Shown here: one piece after another, positions 6,095 to 6,933 of the stretch
How positions within the stretch are numbered: position 1 is the stretch's first letter
Layout: every line of letters begins with the position of its first letter
Assembly (NCBI GenBank): GCA_002869425.1
Contig: PKSZ01000733.1
Coordinates: 2,376-9,308 of the forward strand
DNA: 6,933 nt
Source: Marinilabiliales bacterium
Lineage (GTDB): Bacteria > Bacteroidota > Bacteroidia > Bacteroidales > BM523
Direction of reading: 5' to 3'
Notes under the pieces: generated by a model
Seen by the model: only the letters and a program-made list of their open reading frames with translations
Database searches by the model: none
What the model was told of the DNA's origin: nothing
Position numbers and translations under genes: made by a program

Positions 6095-6933
6095 TTAATC
6101 AAAAAGGTCGAAACTTAATGGTGTTCCTCTCTCTATAAATGTATTGGTTTTTCTTCCCAATATCTCATAATAATGTTTAGGATGCATCCCTAATCCTGGT
6201 CTTAACGAACGAATATTCTCTTCTGTCAATTGTTCTCCCTTCTGAATATCCTGCACAGCAAAAAGTGATCTTTTGAAAGCTGCTGCTGTTTTCATCTTTT
6301 CAGTTAACTCCCAGGATTCACATCCAATGGCTTTCTCTGCATCCCTTACTGCTTCTACCATTTCTTTAAATTCGTTCTTATCCAAAGAAAAGTCCTTATC
6401 CAAAGCTGGAATATTTTTATCCAATATAAAATGCTTCTCTATTATTTTTGCACCAAAAGCAACCGCTAAAATTGGAACAGAGCTTCCCAATGTATGGTCT
6501 GATAATCCTACTATTGTTCCAAAACGCTTTTTTAATTCAGGGATCATTTTTAGGTTTACTTCTTCTAGCGGTGTGGGATATGCGGAAGTACATTTTAGTA
6601 AGGCAATCTGTTTATTTCCTGCTTCAATACATGTTTGAACTGCAAGTTCAATATCTTCTATACCTGCAGCCCCGGTAGAAATAATGACAGGTTTGTTCTT
6701 CTTTGCAACAGCTTCAATTAACGGAATATCTGTTATTTCCAGTGAAGCAATTTTATAGGCAGGAACTCCGAGTTCATCAAGCTTATGCACTGTCTCAATG
6801 TCAAATGGTGAAGAAAAGAACTCCAGATTTAAATCATGTGCGATTTTTTGAAGTTTTGCATGCCACTCCCAGGGAGTAGTGCCCTTTTTATACAAATTGT
6901 ACATTTTCTGCCCTGCCCACAAACTATCTTTTC
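6095..6933 (-). CDS. pseI: Pseudaminic acid synthase-like enzyme (PseI/NeuB family), 5' end cut by window
   Basis: Cytosolic sugar-acid synthase predicted to condense phosphoenolpyruvate with a six-carbon 2,4-diacetamido sugar to give a nine-carbon nonulosonic acid, using a divalent metal. The frame is open to the window edge; upstream of the TTG at 6922 it still encodes K-D-S-L-W. About 65-70 N-terminal residues of a ~345-residue protein lie outside. Numbering from that TTG, TPWEWH (16-21) is the feature that favours PseI over sialic acid synthase. FFSSPFD (35-41), YKIAS (56-60), ISTG (81-84) and LKCTSAYP (109-116) line the barrel. His143 (SDHT) and His164 (EKHF) are the expected metal ligands. 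Residues ~218-275 form the C-terminal SAF/antifreeze-like lid (SLFAVQDIQKGE, then RSLRPG with Arg241, and ERGTPL). No key residue is missing in the visible part. A legionaminic acid synthase cannot be excluded, because the decisive partner genes are outside. It is probably upstream of the YfhO and flippase genes in one locus. Confidence 0.88.
   Translation of the reverse strand, partial: KDSLWAGQKMYNLYKKGTTPWEWHAKLQKIAHDLNLEFFSSPFDIETVHKLDELGVPAYKIASLEITDIPLIEAVAKKNKPVIISTGAAGIEDIELAVQTCIEAGNKQIALLKCTSAYPTPLEEVNLKMIPELKKRFGTIVGLSDHTLGSSVPILAVAFGAKIIEKHFILDKNIPALDKDFSLDKNEFKEMVEAVRDAEKAIGCESWELTEKMKTAAAFKRSLFAVQDIQKGEQLTEENIRSLRPGLGMHPKHYYEILGRKTNTFIERGTPLSFDLFD

Noticed and set aside
6273..6678. 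Two overlapping plus-strand open frames
   Set aside because: Both are antisense to the PseI-like gene, where every family motif is in frame on the minus strand.
6920..6922. TTG as the true start of the PseI-like gene
   Set aside because: The frame continues upstream to the window edge, encoding K-D-S before the leucine. The conserved N-terminal part of the barrel would be missing, so this is an internal leucine codon.

Overview
The window is AT-rich and looks like a Bacteroidota chromosome. The evidence is the protein types: an M24 aminopeptidase of the Bacteroidota-typical long form, a large YfhO-family membrane protein with the 'TQWSYG.GETFTL.IPN' loop, an exported six-repeat DUF6150-type protein, a signal peptide ending in A|Q, and starts that mostly lack a clear Shine-Dalgarno sequence. 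No genus can be named from the sequence alone.

Layout. Bases 1-2007 hold three tightly packed plus-strand genes. They are the C-terminal two thirds of an Xaa-Pro aminopeptidase (open at the left edge), an alpha/beta hydrolase one base later, and a small secreted repeat protein whose ATG overlaps the hydrolase stop by 4 bases. Bases 2008-6933 hold three minus-strand genes, read right to left: a pseudaminic acid synthase-like enzyme (PseI/NeuB family, open at the right edge), a 105-base spacer, an 827-residue YfhO-family GT-C-like membrane protein, a 16-base spacer, and a Wzx/PST-type polysaccharide flippase. The two groups converge with no base between their stop codons. No stretch longer than about 105 bases lacks a gene. 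I see no RNA gene, mobile element or CRISPR array.

How the genes fit together. The minus-strand set reads as part of a surface-glycan locus: synthesis of a nine-carbon acidic sugar, a membrane protein that may transfer a lipid-linked sugar, and export of a lipid-linked glycan. The plus-strand set looks like one transcript, but its three proteins share no obvious pathway.

The most interesting object is the 113-residue repeat protein at 1666-2007. Its mature part is two copies of a 42-residue block, each made of three F-V-D-Y-E-S-Q-A-D-like units. I recognise this pattern as the family formerly called DUF6150, which I recall being described as a 7(1) 'septoil' knot fold. Here it is exported and carries a single cysteine. 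Its function is, to my knowledge, unknown.
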